64,000 nucleotides of DNA, from contig NZ_AP023410.1 of the NCBI RefSeq assembly GCF_000193495.2, positions 434,001-498,000 on the forward strand, read 5' to 3'. The notes below the pieces were generated by a model. The model did not search any database, was not told where the DNA came from, and saw only the letters and a program-made list of their open reading frames with translations. Below, piece after piece: positions 1 to 8,951 of the stretch. The DNA comes from Acetobacter aceti NBRC 14818. Its GTDB lineage: Bacteria; Pseudomonadota; Alphaproteobacteria; Acetobacterales; Acetobacteraceae. Position numbers and translations under genes: made by a program. Position 1 is the first letter of the stretch, and each line of letters starts with the position of its first letter.

Positions 1-1502
1 GAGAGAAGAAGGGTGGAGAACAGCGTCGTGGCGATGCCGATCGTGATCGTGAGAGCGAAGCCGCGCACAGGGCCGGTTCCGAACACGAACAGCATGACGT
101 GCGCCAGAAAGGCCGTGGCGTTACTGTCCAGAACCGTGGCCGTGGCGCGCTCGAAACCGGCCTGCATGGCGGCCAACGGTGTGCGGCCACGCTTCAGTTC
201 TTCACGGATACGCTCGATGATCAGGATGTTGGCGTCCACCGCCATACCGAGGGTCAGCAGCATGCCGGCCATGCCGGGAAGCGTCAGTGTCGCCCCGAAC
301 AGCGACAGAATGGCCAGCATTAGCACAAGGTTGGCGAACAGGGCGACATTCGCATACCAGCCGAAGCGGCCATAAAACAGCGCCATGAAGATGATCACCA
401 GCACAAAGCCGACCAGCAGGCTGAGCGCTCCGGCCCGGATGGAGTCAGCCCCAAGCGATGGACCAATTGAGCGTTCTTCCACGACTGTCAGTGGCACGGG
501 CAGCGCGCCCGCACGTAGCAGCAGGGCCAAATCTGTCGCCTGATGGGCATCGAAATTACCGGTGATGATACCGCTGCCACCGGTGATGGCCGTGCGGATC
601 ACTGGCGCTTCAATGATCTTGTTATCCAGCACGATGGCAAAGCGGCGACCCACATTGGCCTGCGTCACGTCACCGAAAGCGCGGGTTCCGACTGAATCCA
701 GCGAAAAGCTGACAGCCCAGCCACCTGTCTGTTCGTCCGTCGTAGCGCCGGCGTTGGTGAGGTTCACGCCATCAACATCGACATGATTATGCACCGCGAG
801 CGTGCTGTCCGGATGATCGGACAAGGGCAGTAGTGTGTCACCGGGAGGTGCGATCAGCGTGCCCGGCGGAAGTTCATCGACAAGTCGGAACGTCATCTTG
901 GCGGTGGTGCCGAGCAGGGCTTTCACACGTTCCGGATCGCTGATGCCCGGAAGTTCGACGACGATGCGGTCTTCGCCCTGCCGCGTGATCTGGGGATCAA
1001 CAGCGCCGGTGGCGTCGATACGACGACGGACGATCTCGATGGCCTGAGAGACGGCATCATGTGTCCGGACCCGCATGGCGCCACTGTCCAGCGTTATGGC
1101 AATGGTGTCGTCAGGACGGGTCGTCACTGAAAATTCGTTGGAAACCGTGCGGGGCAGATCTTCCAGCACTTTCAGATCCCGGTCCTTCTCGGAAGGATCG
1201 CGGGGCTGAAAGGTGATCTCGGCCTTGTCCGGATTGATCGCGATGTTGCGATATCCAAGGTTGGCGCTGATCAGGGACTGTCGCAGTGAGTCTGAGAGGC
1301 TCTGCAGACGATCATGCGTCAGCGATGAAAGATCGACCTGCAGGAGAAGATATGAGCCTCCCCGAAGATCAAGCCCAAGATGAATCTCTGGCCAGGGGAT
1401 GGACGCCGCAGGTTTGCGGACAAAGTTGGGCACGCAGAGCAGAGCGCCAAGCAGGCACACCGCGGCCACGGAGAGCAGTTTGATCCGGCTGTAATACATC
1501 AT
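1..1502 (-). CDS. secD: Protein translocase subunit SecD (5' part, gene runs off the window)
   Basis: Inner-membrane Sec accessory protein that, with SecF, uses the proton motive force to help pull exported proteins across the membrane. The reverse strand translates from ATG at 1502 (a second ATG follows at 1499) into an N-terminal transmembrane helix, the SecD motif LGLDLRGGSYLLLQVD, a large periplasmic region with the RRRIDATGAVDPQI motif, then membrane helices with the GMAVDANILI(I)ERIREE motif typical of SecD/SecF. About 500 residues are present; only the C-terminal end, and probably secF, lie beyond position 1. No yajC, a common upstream partner, precedes it here; 440 bases without a convincing gene separate it from the next gene. 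Identification is firm; the start is either of the two adjacent ATGs. Confidence 0.95.
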   Translation of the reverse strand, partial: MMYYSRIKLLSVAAVCLLGALLCVPNFVRKPAASIPWPEIHLGLDLRGGSYLLLQVDLSSLTHDRLQSLSDSLRQSLISANLGYRNIAINPDKAEITFQPRDPSEKDRDLKVLEDLPRTVSNEFSVTTRPDDTIAITLDSGAMRVRTHDAVSQAIEIVRRRIDATGAVDPQITRQGEDRIVVELPGISDPERVKALLGTTAKMTFRLVDELPPGTLIAPPGDTLLPLSDHPDSTLAVHNHVDVDGVNLTNAGATTDEQTGGWAVSFSLDSVGTRAFGDVTQANVGRRFAIVLDNKIIEAPVIRTAITGGSGIITGNFDAHQATDLALLLRAGALPVPLTVVEERSIGPSLGADSIRAGALSLLVGFVLVIIFMALFYGRFGWYANVALFANLVLMLAILSLFGATLTLPGMAGMLLTLGMAVDANILIIERIREELKRGRTPLAAMQAGFERATATVLDSNATAFLAHVMLFVFGTGPVRGFALTITIGIATTLFSTLLL

Positions 1503-1942
1503 TGCGTAGGCGACCGTTCTCCGTCTTGTCCGAAACAGGGAGCTTCTGCGAAGGCAACTGCCCCATTCTTGCTTCGTCCGGTACGTCTTTAGAAAAGCGG
1601 GCGGAAGATGCAAGGCATCGGAAATGAATGCAACCGCTGACAAGGCTTTCCCGCACAGGCTGGTTCATTGTTTTCGGGTGGTGTGGGGAGGAAAGAACTG
1701 TGTTTTTCTAAAAAAAAATAATTTTATCTTTTAATTTCATATGGTTGTTTGTTTTATCTTGTGTGCTTTGTAAATTAAGCCTGCGCTGGCGAAAATCTCG
1801 ATCATGATGGATCAGACTATGATGTCTTGGGATCGACGAACCAATATATGGCCTAGGAAAATCAGACCTCATTCCCTGAAGTGGAAACTCATATAATAAT
1901 ATTAATTATATGATTTTAAAACATTATATTTTTATTCTTGGG
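1503..1942. other. AT-rich intergenic region upstream of secD
   Basis: Neither strand shows a convincing gene. The left part is of ordinary composition; about 1690-1940 is strongly AT-rich, with A and T runs and a near-palindromic AT stretch around 1890-1912. It should hold the secD promoter and the 3' end of the glycosyltransferase transcription unit. I see no clear hairpin with a T tract and cannot place a promoter with confidence. Confidence 0.5.
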
Positions 1943-3919
1943 TCATGTTTTGCGTGCAAGTCCAAGACTCCGGTCAAGCGCCGAGCGCACGCGTTCTGCT
2001 GAATGACGGATGCGGATATAGTCGCGTCCAGCTTCTGCCAGAGAAGCTGCTTTTTCAGGGTCGTGATAAAGATCTGCAGTGAGACGAGCCAGATCCGCAG
2101 CGCTGCTGGCGACAGCAGCCTGTAATTCAGGCGGAAGATTCATACCTTCCGTCGCAATGGGCGTGGCGATACAGGGGATGCCTGCAGCCCAGCTTTCCAG
2201 AACCTTGCTCTTGATGCCGGCTCCGAACCGTAAGGGGGCGATTGTCAGGCGAACGGAACGCAAGAAACTGTCCAGATCGGCAATATGTCCGAGCACCCGC
2301 ACGCCCGTGATCTCACCCATCTGAATGATCAGATCCGGCATGGCGCTCCCGACCAGCAGAATTTCGATATCTGGAGCCAGCGCTCGCAAAAGCGGAAGGA
2401 TGTCATTTACCAGCCACTTGGCGGCATCAATATTGGGGGCGTGCCCATAATGCGCGATAAAAGCCACACCATGCCGTCGTTCAAACGGAAGCGGTGGTGC
2501 TTTCAGTTCCAGATGCCATGGAACAACATGGATGCTGGCGGTCGGAACCGCAGCAGCCAGCAGATCGGCTTCGACAGGTGAATGAGTGATCACGCTATGG
2601 GACGCCCACGTCGCCATATGTTCCCGCACTTTTTCCTGTCCGGATGCCGTTCGTAGCTCAGGCCGATTTTCGGCAATGGCCTGCCGCTCAAGACGCAGCC
2701 ACGCCAGATCGGCCACACTGGAGATCAGACGAGCTCCCGGCATGTAAAGTCTCGCCAGATCGAGGTAGCGGCCAGCGTTGGTCAGACGGTGAAAATAAAT
2801 GGCGTCAAAGCTGTTTGTCTGCGTCCGGAGGAGCGATTCAACCGTCGGGTAGGCTGGAGCATGCCAGCAGGTAAAGCCCTGTTTTTCAAGCTCCCGGACA
2901 GCGGTAACGGCCGGTTCCGTGACTGATGCGATAAAGCTGACTTCATAGCCAAGCGCCTGTGCTGCCTGCATGTGTGAAAGGAGAGCGCTGGAACCGGCAT
3001 CGCGGGTTGGATCGGGAGCGCGATCATCAACAAACAGGATTCTGGCGGCCGTTACGCCCGGTTCAGCTTCCTTGCGTCGCTGGGCTTGTCGATGGTGTTC
3101 TGTTGCCGCCTTGCGGGAATCGTCGCGTCCCTGTTGGTTCCGAAGCTGGTGGCTCTGATCGGCAAGAAACTCCAGAGCGGCCTCGCGCTGACGTGCCGTC
3201 GCTATTCCGTTGAGAGTCTGTCGGACGTGCTGGCGAAATGTCTCATTGAAGCGACGTGTCGCCGGGAAATGCAGGGGTGAGCCGGGCAGGTGTGTATTGG
3301 TCTCAACACAGAGAACTGAAACAACATGGTCACTGTCCAGAGAGAGCGGCGGCGAGAGCATGATGTCAAAGCCGTAGCGACCGTCGCTGAGGCCATTATC
3401 GCGCAGATCCGGTCGAAACTGATTGGCGAGCATACGATGCTGCAGCGCCTTATCGACCATGATCGCCACACTGAGACGCGTTTCAGGGTGGGTGTCGCTT
3501 CGCAGCCAGCCTGCAATCCTGTCGCGTCCGACAATATCAATAGAGGCGCGTAGGTCAGTCGGGATCGTGCTGGCAAGATGCTCGGCAAAAGGGAGCGGCT
3601 GACGATCCGGGAGCAACAGCACGTTGAAAGAGCCGATTTCTGCTGCGGGCGCAGCATCGTCCGGGATCAGAATGGAAAAGGCATGATGCCCGTCCGCGCT
3701 GCCCGGGATGACCAGATCTTCCCGAAAGCCGTCTGCCGTTGCGTCTGCAATCTGGTTGCCGTGGCATAATATGCAGACGTGATAATGGGCTGACGGATCG
3801 GTCAGGTTTCTCGCCCAGCCCGCAATCGTCCAGCCTTGGCCGGGTTCATGGCTGATGACGTCAACAAATCCGGCAAAGGCTGATCCGGCCAGCACGGCCG
3901 ATTTTTCTGACACGCTCAT
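1943..3919 (-). CDS. Glycosyltransferase (GT4-like) with two N-terminal 'GWA/GWL' accessory domains
   Basis: 658 residues. The C-terminal part (about 295-655) looks like a GT-B glycosyltransferase: ARILFVDDRAPDPTRDAG at the start of its N-lobe, then GHAPNIDAAKWLVNDILP, FGAGIKSKVLESWAAGIPCI and the following TEGMNL, a typical GT4 nucleotide-sugar lobe. Two copies of an approximately 90-residue domain precede it: residues about 14-105 (GFVDVI, IAGWARN, ADGFREDL, DGHHAFSI) and about 124-215 (DRIAGWLRSD, ANQFRPDL, DGRYGFDI). A charged, probably helical stretch (about 220-290) links them. The same domain ends the neighbouring Hint protein, 48 bases upstream on the same strand, so the two probably form one transcription unit. 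No signal peptide is visible, suggesting a cytoplasmic enzyme acting on a surface glycan or glycoprotein. The sugar and acceptor are unknown. Confidence 0.75.
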   Translation of the reverse strand: MSVSEKSAVLAGSAFAGFVDVISHEPGQGWTIAGWARNLTDPSAHYHVCILCHGNQIADATADGFREDLVIPGSADGHHAFSILIPDDAAPAAEIGSFNVLLLPDRQPLPFAEHLASTIPTDLRASIDIVGRDRIAGWLRSDTHPETRLSVAIMVDKALQHRMLANQFRPDLRDNGLSDGRYGFDIMLSPPLSLDSDHVVSVLCVETNTHLPGSPLHFPATRRFNETFRQHVRQTLNGIATARQREAALEFLADQSHQLRNQQGRDDSRKAATEHHRQAQRRKEAEPGVTAARILFVDDRAPDPTRDAGSSALLSHMQAAQALGYEVSFIASVTEPAVTAVRELEKQGFTCWHAPAYPTVESLLRTQTNSFDAIYFHRLTNAGRYLDLARLYMPGARLISSVADLAWLRLERQAIAENRPELRTASGQEKVREHMATWASHSVITHSPVEADLLAAAVPTASIHVVPWHLELKAPPLPFERRHGVAFIAHYGHAPNIDAAKWLVNDILPLLRALAPDIEILLVGSAMPDLIIQMGEITGVRVLGHIADLDSFLRSVRLTIAPLRFGAGIKSKVLESWAAGIPCIATPIATEGMNLPPELQAAVASSAADLARLTADLYHDPEKAASLAEAGRDYIRIRHSAERVRSALDRSLGLARKT

Positions 3920-3967
3920 AAAGAGCAGTGTCCGGTAAAATCCTGAAAGTTTTACGAACGGAAACGC

Positions 3968-6900
3968 TCAGGCGGCATGATCGTGCAGCGATCCACTTGC
4001 CGGATTGATCAGACAGTCTCCTGTGTCAGCATCCTCAACATGGATCAGGTCCGCCACCACCGGGCCATCACAGACGAAGCGGAACGCGTGCCGCCCTGAA
4101 TAACGTCCTTCTCCAGTCAGATCCTCTCTGAAACGATCCGCTGTGACACGGCCCAGTTCGATGTCCCGGCTATAGATAATCAGCTCACGCGGCGTGTCAG
4201 ATGCGGCATCACAGCGTGCCCAGCCCTCAATCGTCGTGGAAGTGACTGCGTCTACAAAGCCGCTGACCCGATTACGCTCCATGACGTCAGCAGCAAGCGC
4301 TTTTAAGCGCTGTCTGATCGCTTCGAGGTGCGGACCATCTTCGATGCGGGGCAGGCAGAAACGTGCCGTCTGACGCATGTCCTCGGGATAAAGCGCCGCA
4401 TATTCAGTAGCGTTGTGGAACATGGCCCGGCTGTCATCGTCGACAAATGTTTCAGAGGCGGCCCCTTCCGCCAGCAGGAGATCGTGAGTCTCGAGTTCGA
4501 TATGGATGTAATCCACGCGGCGTGGCCTGCGCGTCTGGGTTATGCTGGAGCCGTTGATCAGCAGGCTTGTAGGAATGAGTTTGTTGTCCAACGCCATCGC
4601 GTGAAGCGGCGATACACGCAGGGTCCGGCGCGGAAGACCATTCCCCAGAGCGCCTGCCTGAATGACGACGGGCAGGATATCCGGGTTGCCAGCGGCAAAG
4701 CGTCCGTCATAGCTGCGTCGCCCGATCCACCGAATCGCGCGACATTCTCCAGAAGCTGTCTGGATGACGTCACCAATTGAGAGAGTCTCAATGGGTCGCT
4801 CTCCATCAGGTGTGGTGATGAGTGTTCCGGGGCAATAGCAGGGTACGCCGTAGGTGATTCGGGTGCCGCCATCAGGAGCGCGCTGAAAGTAGAATGGTGA
4901 GCCAAATGTGCCACCAAGGTGGATGGACACGCTTTCGCTCCTCTCAGTCACGGTCAGAACGCCTTCAGAATCGATGAATCCGGTATCGATCTCATTGGCC
5001 GTTCCGGCGAATGTCAGGTCGGTAATGACAATCTGGTTGATCGTGCTGACAGTCTGGGTGCCTGACGCGCTGTAAAGCGAAGTCAGCCCCATCGACGAGA
5101 CCGCACCGATAACGTCAAAGCCCTGAATGGTGATGGATGCGAGTTGATCCATCGTGATGTTCAGCACTGACTGCGTCGTATGGCTGCCCGACATGCCGTA
5201 GACCGTTTGCCCCGGATCGTTGTTCGGCAGAAAGGTGAGGGTGCCTGTGTAAAGAGCGCCTTTCTCAAGAGTGAGTGTGCCGCCATCCAATGCGATATTG
5301 GCTGCCGAGCCGCCTGCCTGCACATCAATGTTGGCGTTGGCGTTGGCCGTCGTATGAATCGCAGTCCCGCCAGACATGACGATCTGCTGGGCATAGCCAT
5401 CCGCCCACATGGGAGTGGTGTGGTAGAGCCAGCCCAGATGCAGGCCTGTCAGCGTGGTGTCGATCGCTGTGCCACCGTTTTCGACATATTGAATGCTGTC
5501 GGAAATAGCCTGACCAAAAGGCAGATAAGTGTTTCCTGCAAAAGCCACATTCATCGTCGTGTCGCTGGACAGTCCACCCGCGCCGACGATCTGCGTCCCG
5601 TCGATCATCATGTCTGGGCCAAGATTGTTCGCATTATAGCGGCCCGTAATGGTCGTTTCGGTGGCTGTTCCGCCGAGGACGGACTGTGTACCGCCTATGA
5701 CGCTGGTGGCTGAGGCCGAGCCGCCCGCCAGCACTTCCTCGGAGCCATAAAGGCTGGTCTGCACGACCCGTCCGCCAGAATCGACAACGTCGGTGCCATG
5801 CACTTCGTTCTGCACGCCCAGACCGTCGACATAAAGCCGTCCTCCAGCCTCAACCATTGTGTTGATGGCAAGGGATGTGGCTGGAATGAGGGCGTTTTCA
5901 TCTGTGGCGACCACCGTGCCGACATCGCCACTGGCAATGACCGTATCAATGTGGGGGGAGGCAGCCCCGCCAAACGACAGGGTGGCGCCGGTACCGTCCG
6001 CATTTTCAACCAGTGTCAGGTTTGCATTGCTGTAGTCCGTTCCGCTGTCGAGAAAGATTGTCTCGACAGCCGCACCACCCGATTCGAGTGTCAGTTGTGA
6101 TCCGCTGCCGAGAGAAAGCGATGTGTCCGATGTCACGCCGGACAGGAAAACGCTGTCATTCGCGCCGAAACCGGAGAGAGTGAGGCTTGTCGGGACTGAG
6201 CCCAGCACCAGAGATTCTCCGCCTGAGGTGGAGAAAAGGAACTGGACATGGCTGGCTTCAGCGCCGTCAGCGACAATGACGGTGCCGCCGGAGAGGGCAA
6301 TGCTGCCGGAAAAATGCTCCAGAGCGCCTGATGTGAATTGCAGAGTCGTACCAGAACCGGTCTGGGTGATCGCTCCGGCCCCTGAAATCTGGCCTGCGAC
6401 GGAACTTTGGCCCTCAAAAACGAGTGTGCCATCATTTGTCACAAAACCACCTGCCTCGACGACGTCATTTACGGCCGTTGCACCGGAAGCGACGGTCTGG
6501 ATTCCGCCAGAAGCAACGATAACCTGCCGGGCCGATGTTCCGCTCTGTAGCGTCTGGCTTCCTCCTGACGCGACTGTCCCGTTTTCTACCGATGCGCCAT
6601 TCATGACCTGCTGTGAACCGCCATCGAGGATGAGAAAATCCTGATCCGTAACGCCGCCTGATCCTGCCGGAGCCAGAATCTGCTCCTGAGCCGACACGCC
6701 ACTGATCACTGTACCGGATGCGCTGCCACCGTTGAGAATCAGCGTGCCATCGGTCCCCATCTGTAATCCCGTGACAGAGGTTGCGCTGCCAAGAACGAGT
6801 GTCCCGGAGGAAACCGTCTGCACCGGAACACGCGCATCCGCGACGGTCACGGTTCCGCCGGTGAACGTCACGGATGTCACTTCAGCGGATGATATTGTGA

Positions 6901-7246
6901 TGGCGCCTTTACTTCCTGCGACAAGGCTATCGGCCACCGCGCCGCTGGAGAGTGCTATAGAGCCTCCTGCAAGCGCTATACCCGTATTCAGCAGCCCCCC
7001 ACTCATGACCTGCACGGATCCGGACAGGACAGTCACATTCTGCTCGGTGCCACCGCTCTGCACGATTTCCTGCGCCGAACCTGCTGTCGTGCCCTGTAGT
7101 CTGGTGCCGTTCGCGACACCGCTGACGACCAGAGTTCCGTCCCCAAGAACGGTTACTGCCGAGGCAATCGTGCCGGGAGCAACAGTAACGGTCTGACCGC
7201 TGAGGACAAAGCTGTCAGTGTCGGAAAAACTGGAGGAGGTTGTCAT
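3968..7246 (-). CDS. Repeat-rich surface/adhesin-like protein with Hint domain and C-terminal GWA domain
   Basis: About 1092 residues from the ATG at 7246, preferred over an upstream in-frame ATG at 7363 because a GAAGG precedes it and the protein then begins MTTSSSFSDTD. Residues 1 to about 800 are low-complexity Gly/Ser/Thr repeats of the kind in AIDA-type passenger domains (recurring GGTAxxTxxxxGG, SGGxxxxTxV), which fold as beta-helices. A Hint (Hedgehog/intein-fold, Hint_2) domain follows at about 802-955, starting PCYCPGTLITTPDGERPIETL with the expected Cys and containing RVSPLHAMAL. An approximately 90-residue domain (GFVDAV, IEGWARCD, ADRFREDL, GRHAFRF) ends the protein at about 993-1080 and recurs twice in the adjacent glycosyltransferase. 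No signal peptide and no autotransporter barrel are present, so the export route is unknown. Probably secreted or surface attached. Confidence 0.7.
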   Translation of the reverse strand: MTTSSSFSDTDSFVLSGQTVTVAPGTIASAVTVLGDGTLVVSGVANGTRLQGTTAGSAQEIVQSGGTEQNVTVLSGSVQVMSGGLLNTGIALAGGSIALSSGAVADSLVAGSKGAITISSAEVTSVTFTGGTVTVADARVPVQTVSSGTLVLGSATSVTGLQMGTDGTLILNGGSASGTVISGVSAQEQILAPAGSGGVTDQDFLILDGGSQQVMNGASVENGTVASGGSQTLQSGTSARQVIVASGGIQTVASGATAVNDVVEAGGFVTNDGTLVFEGQSSVAGQISGAGAITQTGSGTTLQFTSGALEHFSGSIALSGGTVIVADGAEASHVQFLFSTSGGESLVLGSVPTSLTLSGFGANDSVFLSGVTSDTSLSLGSGSQLTLESGGAAVETIFLDSGTDYSNANLTLVENADGTGATLSFGGAASPHIDTVIASGDVGTVVATDENALIPATSLAINTMVEAGGRLYVDGLGVQNEVHGTDVVDSGGRVVQTSLYGSEEVLAGGSASATSVIGGTQSVLGGTATETTITGRYNANNLGPDMMIDGTQIVGAGGLSSDTTMNVAFAGNTYLPFGQAISDSIQYVENGGTAIDTTLTGLHLGWLYHTTPMWADGYAQQIVMSGGTAIHTTANANANIDVQAGGSAANIALDGGTLTLEKGALYTGTLTFLPNNDPGQTVYGMSGSHTTQSVLNITMDQLASITIQGFDVIGAVSSMGLTSLYSASGTQTVSTINQIVITDLTFAGTANEIDTGFIDSEGVLTVTERSESVSIHLGGTFGSPFYFQRAPDGGTRITYGVPCYCPGTLITTPDGERPIETLSIGDVIQTASGECRAIRWIGRRSYDGRFAAGNPDILPVVIQAGALGNGLPRRTLRVSPLHAMALDNKLIPTSLLINGSSITQTRRPRRVDYIHIELETHDLLLAEGAASETFVDDDSRAMFHNATEYAALYPEDMRQTARFCLPRIEDGPHLEAIRQRLKALAADVMERNRVSGFVDAVTSTTIEGWARCDAASDTPRELIIYSRDIELGRVTADRFREDLTGEGRYSGRHAFRFVCDGPVVADLIHVEDADTGDCLINPASGSLHDHAA

Positions 7247-7406
7247 GACAGCGCCTTCATTGACCGGTCTCGATTTCTTTATGCAGATGTCGGTCCAGGA
7301 AGGCTGATCTGTCAGAATCAGAATCGTTTTGACCGCGTCGTCTGCTGATCCGTACTGTCGCACTGATCTATTTCTGATGGCTGTTAAAAGGACGGCAACG
7401 CGCGTT

Positions 7407-7431
7407 AAAACTCCGTTTAAAACGGGGTTTT
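7407..7431. other. Hairpin-forming inverted repeat between Hint gene and atp operon
   Basis: AAACTCCGT and ACGGGGTTT arms (extended by one more A/T pair) enclose a five-base loop, giving a 10-pair stem with one G-T wobble and ending in a run of T. It looks like an intrinsic terminator, but it lies between two divergent genes, where neither would need one. It may be a relic, protect one unit from read-through, or act as a regulatory palindrome. Confidence 0.5.
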
Positions 7432-7521
7432 ATTCGCAAAAAGAGCATTGAAAATGGGCTTTTTCCACGTGACGGAACGGTATTCCGCATGGTCAGTTGG
7501 TTACAGAAGTGTCACGCTTGC

Positions 7522-7550
7522 TTGACAGGGAAATGCAGGGTCGTTAGCAA
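7522..7550 (+). promoter_or_regulatory. Putative sigma-70 promoter of the atpIBEF'F operon
   Basis: A perfect TTGACA at 7522-7527 is followed after 17 bases by TAGCAA at 7545-7550. The predicted start of transcription near 7557 leaves a leader of about 20 bases before the atpI start. The -10 is a weak match and the call rests on position and the perfect -35. Confidence 0.45.
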
Positions 7551-7577
7551 GCCGATGCACCCAGTTGGGAGGTGCGA

Positions 7578-7874
7578 GTGACCGAGGACAGAACTTCCTT
7601 TGACGAACGTCTCCGGGCTGCGCAAAAGCGCGTCTCGGGTAAGCAGATCACTGACCAGAAACCGGATGCTCAGGACAAATCGCTCCTGTCTCTGGCGGCA
7701 AGGGCAGGGAGTGAAATGCTGGGCGGACTCGTCGTTGGTGTGCTGGCAGGGTGGGGACTGGACCGCTGGTTCCATTTCAGAGCCCTTTTCATCGTGATCT
7801 TTGCACTTCTTGGCGGTGGCGCCGGTATCCTGAATGTCTGGCGGCTGATGCAGTCGCTGGAACGGCAAGAATAA
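7578..7874 (+). CDS. atpI: ATP synthase protein I (AtpI)
   Basis: Small membrane protein (98 residues) that assists assembly of the c-ring of the F-type ATP synthase. It has a charged N-terminus, then two hydrophobic helices (GSEMLGGLVVGVLAGWGLDRWF and ALFIVIFALLGGGAGI) as in AtpI/AtpZ-like proteins. I take the GTG at 7578, because GGGAGG at 7567-7572 is then correctly spaced; the in-frame GTG at 7572 overlaps that Shine-Dalgarno sequence. First gene of the Fo operon. The F1 genes are not in this window, as is usual in Alphaproteobacteria, where Fo and F1 operons are separate. Confidence 0.9.
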   Translation: MTEDRTSFDERLRAAQKRVSGKQITDQKPDAQDKSLLSLAARAGSEMLGGLVVGVLAGWGLDRWFHFRALFIVIFALLGGGAGILNVWRLMQSLERQE

Positions 7875-7910
7875 GAATCCGAGCGACCAGAAAGGTCGGG
7901 GAGAATAACG

Positions 7911-8660
7911 TTGGCGGGCGGTTCAAGTATCAACGTGCTCGAGCAGTTCGAGCTGCATCCGGTTCTGGGTGGGCTGGGCGAGGCTCTAAGTCTCAGTCAG
8001 GCACCCATTTTCATGGTTGTGGCATGCGTGCTTGTTCTGGCTTTCCTTCATTTCGGGATGAAACCGGCAGCAGTTGTTCCTGGTCGCCTTCAAGCTGCGG
8101 CTGAAATCTGCTACGAGTTCATCCATAATCTGGCGGTGGATACGATTGGACCTGAAGGGACAGCTTTCTTTCCTTTCATTTTCGCTCTGTTCTTCTTTAT
8201 CCTCGCTGGTAACTATCTGGGGCTCATCCCCTTCTCCTATACCTTCACCAGCCATATCGCTGTGACATTCGCCTTGGCGCTCATGGTGTTCCTGATCGCG
8301 ATCGTTGTTTCGCTGAGGGTGCAGGGGTTCAAGTTCTTCGCGCATTTCATGCCTGCGGGAGCGCCGGTGCTGCTGGCTCCGCTGCTGGTGCCGATTGAAA
8401 TTCTTTCCTTTCTGTCACGTCCGGTCAGCCTTTCGATCCGACTGTTCGCCAATATGGTGGCTGGCCATGTGATGTTCGATATCTTCGCAAGCTTCGTTAT
8501 CATGCTGGCCGGCCTTGGCTTCATTGGTGATGTGCTCGCGGTTGGCCCTCTCGTGATCAACATTGCGCTGATGGGGCTGGAATTGCTGGTTGGTGTTCTG
8601 CAGGCCTATGTGTTTGCTATTCTGACCTGCATCTATCTGAGGGAGGCTGTGTCCCACTAA
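7911..8660 (+). CDS. atpB: ATP synthase Fo subunit a
   Basis: 249-residue integral membrane proton-channel subunit of the F1Fo ATP synthase. Several strongly hydrophobic helices are visible. The diagnostic SLSIRLFANMVAGH carries the essential arginine that works against the c-ring carboxylate, and LLVGVLQAYVFAILTCIYL is the conserved last helix. The start is TTG at 7911 with GGGGAG about seven bases upstream; no ATG fits the expected N-terminus. It lies 36 bases after atpI and about 50 bases before atpE. Confidence 0.97.
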   Translation: MAGGSSINVLEQFELHPVLGGLGEALSLSQAPIFMVVACVLVLAFLHFGMKPAAVVPGRLQAAAEICYEFIHNLAVDTIGPEGTAFFPFIFALFFFILAGNYLGLIPFSYTFTSHIAVTFALALMVFLIAIVVSLRVQGFKFFAHFMPAGAPVLLAPLLVPIEILSFLSRPVSLSIRLFANMVAGHVMFDIFASFVIMLAGLGFIGDVLAVGPLVINIALMGLELLVGVLQAYVFAILTCIYLREAVSH

Positions 8661-8711
8661 TTGGGGCAGACCCCGTCGGGTTACGTTTTTTCGTTAATAG
8701 GGAAAATCAAA

Positions 8712-8936
8712 ATGGACCTCGCTTCAGCCCGTGAAATCGGTGCCGGTATCGCTGTAATCGCCCTTGCCGGTGTCGGCATCGGGCTCGGCAACATCTTCTC
8801 CACGCTGGTCAGCAGCATTGCCCGTAATCCTGCGGCTCGTCCGCACGTGTTCGGCCTTGGCATGCTTGGTTTCGCGCTGACAGAAGCTGTTGCGCTGTTC
8901 GCCCTTCTGATCGCCTTCCTGATCCTGTTCGTCTGA
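8712..8936 (+). CDS. atpE: ATP synthase Fo subunit c
   Basis: 74-residue hairpin subunit that forms the rotating c-ring. Two hydrophobic helices flank the polar loop ARNPAARP; the proton-carrying glutamate is in [17 protein letters not shown]. The residues around it look like a proton-type ring, not a sodium-type one. The start is ATG at 8712, preceded by AGGGAAAA; an in-frame TTG at 8661 would add 17 residues foreign to the family. The first gene start and the Shine-Dalgarno give the usual alphaproteobacterial length. Confidence 0.97.
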   Translation: MDLASAREIGAGIAVIALAGVGIGLGNIFSTLVSSIARNPAARPHVFGLGMLGFALTEAVALFALLIAFLILFV

Positions 8937-8951
8937 GGACGGAGTAGCTTC

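Noticed and set aside
1369..1668. A 99-codon minus-strand frame across the secD start
   Set aside because: It is out of frame with secD, which reads through with clear SecD motifs from 1502.
4380..4850. Intein inserted in a host protein
   Set aside because: No C-terminal Asn/His splice junction and no interrupted host domain are seen; it is a stand-alone Hint domain near the end of the protein.
6123..6644. A 173-codon plus-strand frame, and another at 5180-5713
   Set aside because: Both are antisense to the repeat region of the Hint protein and show only its mirrored repeat composition.
3968..7246. Classical type V autotransporter
   Set aside because: There is no signal peptide and no C-terminal beta-barrel; the end is the Hint and GWA domains.
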